This document shows positions 62,423-64,000 of a stretch of 64,000 bases of DNA, one piece after another. Both the position numbers and the translations under genes were made by a program. Within the stretch, counting starts at the first letter, position 1. Every line of letters begins with the position of its first letter. The notes under the pieces are model-generated. The model was not told where the DNA came from and searched no databases. It saw only the letters and a list, made by a program, of their open reading frames with translations. The stretch comes from Anaerotruncus colihominis (lineage in GTDB: Bacteria > Bacillota > Clostridia > Oscillospirales > Ruminococcaceae). The stretch spans positions 3,100,001 to 3,164,000 of the forward strand of contig CP102255.1 in the NCBI GenBank assembly GCA_025146135.1, in the 5' to 3' direction.

Positions 62423-63565
62423 TCAACTGACCTTTTTTGCCATTACGACGAAGCGCTGATTATCTCCAGGTCCAAGGACGCGCGTACAGGTCGAAAGCGT
62501 CACAATCTGGTCGTTCGCTCCAACCGACACGCCAAAATCGTGGATACTCTTAGCCTTCGCGGTGCTGATAATCTGATCTACAACAGCGCCGTCCGCATAG
62601 TTGTAGCCAAAGCTCAAATCCGTGTAGAACACTGTAAACACCTGATAAAGGTGATCGCCGCCTGTAGTTGCGATTCTTATGTATGGATTCTGTTTTGCAA
62701 AGGTCGCATCGTCATATGCGGCGAGCTGCGCAAACATTACATCAGCGGGATTGCCGATACGCACAGGCCTCCAGCAGTTTGTCCAGTTATGGCCATACAA
62801 AACCAGATTGCGCGAGGTTACTTCGCCGCTGGAATCGAAACGCGTATCTGCGTCAGCCCAGATAACGCCGTTGCGGCTCGGCTCCTTATAATAGCCAAGG
62901 CTTGTATAATAGTTGGTATTCGTATGATAAACAAGCGGATAGCTGATATTTGTATTGGGAACAGTGATCCAACCAAACACATCGGAGTTTACCGCTTTCC
63001 AGGCATCGATATCACCTGCCGCAGGCGGCGTATTGACAGGATTCTCCTGGTAATCCTTCGCACGCGATTTGATCAGCCGGGAAAGCTGGTCGGCTGTTAC
63101 CGGCGTAAAGCGCGTCGCACCTGCAAGCGCATCAACGCTTGTATCGGATGATGTCGAAGCGGCTGCCACCTGTGTAGTCTGAACAGCCGATACATCCGGC
63201 GGCGCTTCAGGCATCGACATATCGCCCACAGGTTCTTGATCTTCGGCAGCGCCGTCCGGCGCTGCCGGCTCCGGATCGGATACATCCGATCCGGAACTGA
63301 ACGGACTGGATACGTCTGCATCACCCTGCGAAACAGCCGCGACAGGCTCCCGCCGCTCAATGCTGTCTCCGCTTGAAAGCGCCGCAAACAGTCCCCATCC
63401 GCCTGCTACAACAGCCAATGCGATCACCGCGAGCGAAGCGCGGTTACGCAGTGCGCGCGGGACGGCGCGATTGGTCGTATACCATTCCACAAAATCTTTG
63501 AAAGCCGTCTTGATGCCGACGCAAAAATAAAAAATTCCGCGCAGCACTTTTTTCAACAAATTCAT
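62423..63565 (-). CDS. srtB: Class B-type sortase with long extracellular linker
   Basis: A 380-aa sortase with a basic N-terminus, one membrane helix (~44-63), and a ~130-residue Ser/Asp/Pro/Ala-rich stalk. The catalytic domain has His259 (LYGHNW), Cys360 (TLSTC) and Arg371 (QRFVVMAK). TLSTC and the spacing to Arg fit class B. Sortase attaches surface proteins to the wall, but no LPXTG/NPQTN-type substrate is encoded in the window. The region upstream is family C repeat. Confidence 0.9.
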   Translation of the reverse strand: MNLLKKVLRGIFYFCVGIKTAFKDFVEWYTTNRAVPRALRNRASLAVIALAVVAGGWGLFAALSSGDSIERREPVAAVSQGDADVSSPFSSGSDVSDPEPAAPDGAAEDQEPVGDMSMPEAPPDVSAVQTTQVAAASTSSDTSVDALAGATRFTPVTADQLSRLIKSRAKDYQENPVNTPPAAGDIDAWKAVNSDVFGWITVPNTNISYPLVYHTNTNYYTSLGYYKEPSRNGVIWADADTRFDSSGEVTSRNLVLYGHNWTNCWRPVRIGNPADVMFAQLAAYDDATFAKQNPYIRIATTGGDHLYQVFTVFYTDLSFGYNYADGAVVDQIISTAKAKSIHDFGVSVGANDQIVTLSTCTRVLGPGDNQRFVVMAKKVS

Positions 63566-63639
63566 AGAATACCCTCTTTATCTTTTTTTCACATGCCTGT
63601 ATTGCCGCCAGACACGATATGAAACACGGTACCGTTGAC

Positions 63640-63834
63640 CAGCGGGCGGCAGCGGGCCGCGCCCGCATATCGCCCTGGCCATAAACTCGGTATAATAACC
63701 GCTCTGCGGTTATTATACCATGTCCGCGAAGCGGCATGGTATAATTGGCCATCATGGCGGAAGCGGGCCGCGCCCGCGTATCGCCTTGGCCATAAGATGG
63801 TATAATAACCGCTCTGCGGTTATTATACCATAAC
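63640..63834 (+). repeat. Family C repeat, copies 3 and 4 in tandem
   Basis: Two units of the module GCGGGCCGCGCCCGC-TATCGCC(C/T)TGGCCAT are each followed by the perfect hairpin GGTATAATAACCGC-TCT-GCGGTTATTATACC. Between them GGTATAATTGGCCATCATGG joins the units. Stems differ from copy 1 at two paired positions, both compensated. It lies between spoIID and srtB on the minus strand. Confidence 0.85.
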
Positions 63835-63918
63835 CTCACAAAATTGTGGAGGGGAAATTAAATAGAAATTTCGGGAAAATTTCCATTATCCCCTGTCGAA
63901 TTCCGCCATATGGCAGGA

Positions 63919-64000
63919 TCAGCGCACACGGCATCCGGGGTAATAGTGCTCAAGGATTTCAATATAATCCCATCCCTCCTCGTTTGCATAGAGGTTTGCC
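63919..64000 (-). CDS. spoIID: SpoIID C-terminus (partial, runs off the right edge)
   Basis: The last 26 codons read ANLYANEEGWDYIEILEHYY-PGCRVR before TGA. The block A..G.DY.eIL.hYYPG is the C-terminal end of SpoIID/LytB-type amidase-enhancer proteins; SpoIID is the lytic transglycosylase of engulfment. Its nearness to the SpoIIQ-like gene fits clostridial order. Only the end is visible, so a vegetative LytB relative cannot be excluded. Confidence 0.7.
   Translation of the reverse strand, partial: ANLYANEEGWDYIEILEHYYPGCRVR

Noticed and set aside
63640-63834. CRISPR array
   Set aside because: Only two tandem units, palindromic and with unlike spacing, no cas genes; similar single units occur elsewhere.
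63444-63839. Open frame with repeated YGQGDxRARPA peptide
   Set aside because: It is produced by the tandem family C repeat and overlaps the srtB start; the same peptide appears at the 22.7-kb copy.

Overview
The window is a 64 kb stretch of a high-GC Bacillota chromosome, most likely an anaerobic, spore-forming member of the Clostridia in the Oscillospirales/Ruminococcaceae area. Low-GC-Gram-positive gene orders (glmU-prs-pth-mfd-prsA, secE-nusG-rplK-rplA-rplJ-rplL, scpA-scpB, DUF177-rpmF) and consensus sigma-A promoters with 17-bp spacers point to Bacillota. Formate-tetrahydrofolate ligase, pyruvate phosphate dikinase and a rubredoxin-flavoprotein point to an anaerobe. The C-terminus of SpoIID at the right edge and a SpoIIQ-like M23 protein point to sporulation. 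Almost everything is chromosomal housekeeping; I see no prophage, CRISPR array, IS transposase, rRNA or tRNA gene.

Layout. 0-8 kb: scpB/scpA and an M50 protease, rpmB, a short-chain dehydrogenase, then the leftward gpsA-plsY-der-DUF512 cluster. 8-12 kb: DUF177-rpmF, a P-loop protein with pgi, a D,D-carboxypeptidase and an independently transcribed small RNA. 12.5-20.5 kb: an XRE regulator, an HPr-like protein without the phospho-His, mtaB-purL, a VTT membrane protein and an orphan CheX/CheY pair. 20.5-30.2 kb: a phosphoesterase with metY, a second carboxypeptidase, a DUF4349 lipoprotein, and a TetR regulator with a two-gene ABC exporter. 30.3-34 kb: the rplL/J/A/K-nusG-secE-rpmG ribosomal unit with an L10 leader but without rpoBC behind it. 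34-43.7 kb: AEC transporter, ddl, murI, DUF1934, argS, homocysteine methyltransferase, Hrb, MGMT. 42.6-50.6 kb: prsA, mfd, pth, prs, glmU. 51-59.6 kb: ppdK, rodA, fhs, tsaE, tsaB, rpiB, upp. 59.9-64 kb: a split TSUP transporter, spoIIQ-like gene, acetyltransferase, sortase B, spoIID end.

The least explained content is in the intergenic DNA. At least four families of short dispersed repeats recur, nearly always directly behind stop codons or in 5' leaders. In several, corresponding stems differ between copies while base pairing is kept (compensatory changes, some through G.U), and the neighbouring bases are conserved. The most elaborate is a ~300-bp composite element present behind the Hrb gene (41.6-41.9 kb) and behind ppdK (53.8-54.1 kb). 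In it two stems are rewritten while a ~24-nt loop stays nearly constant. Other standouts are a 209-nt imperfect palindrome at 3.1 kb, a ~157-175-bp terminal-inverted-repeat element in three copies (19.9, 36.3 and 37.8 kb), and a heavily structured ~270-nt leader before ppdK. These look like structured RNA or miniature mobile elements domesticated as transcript ends.
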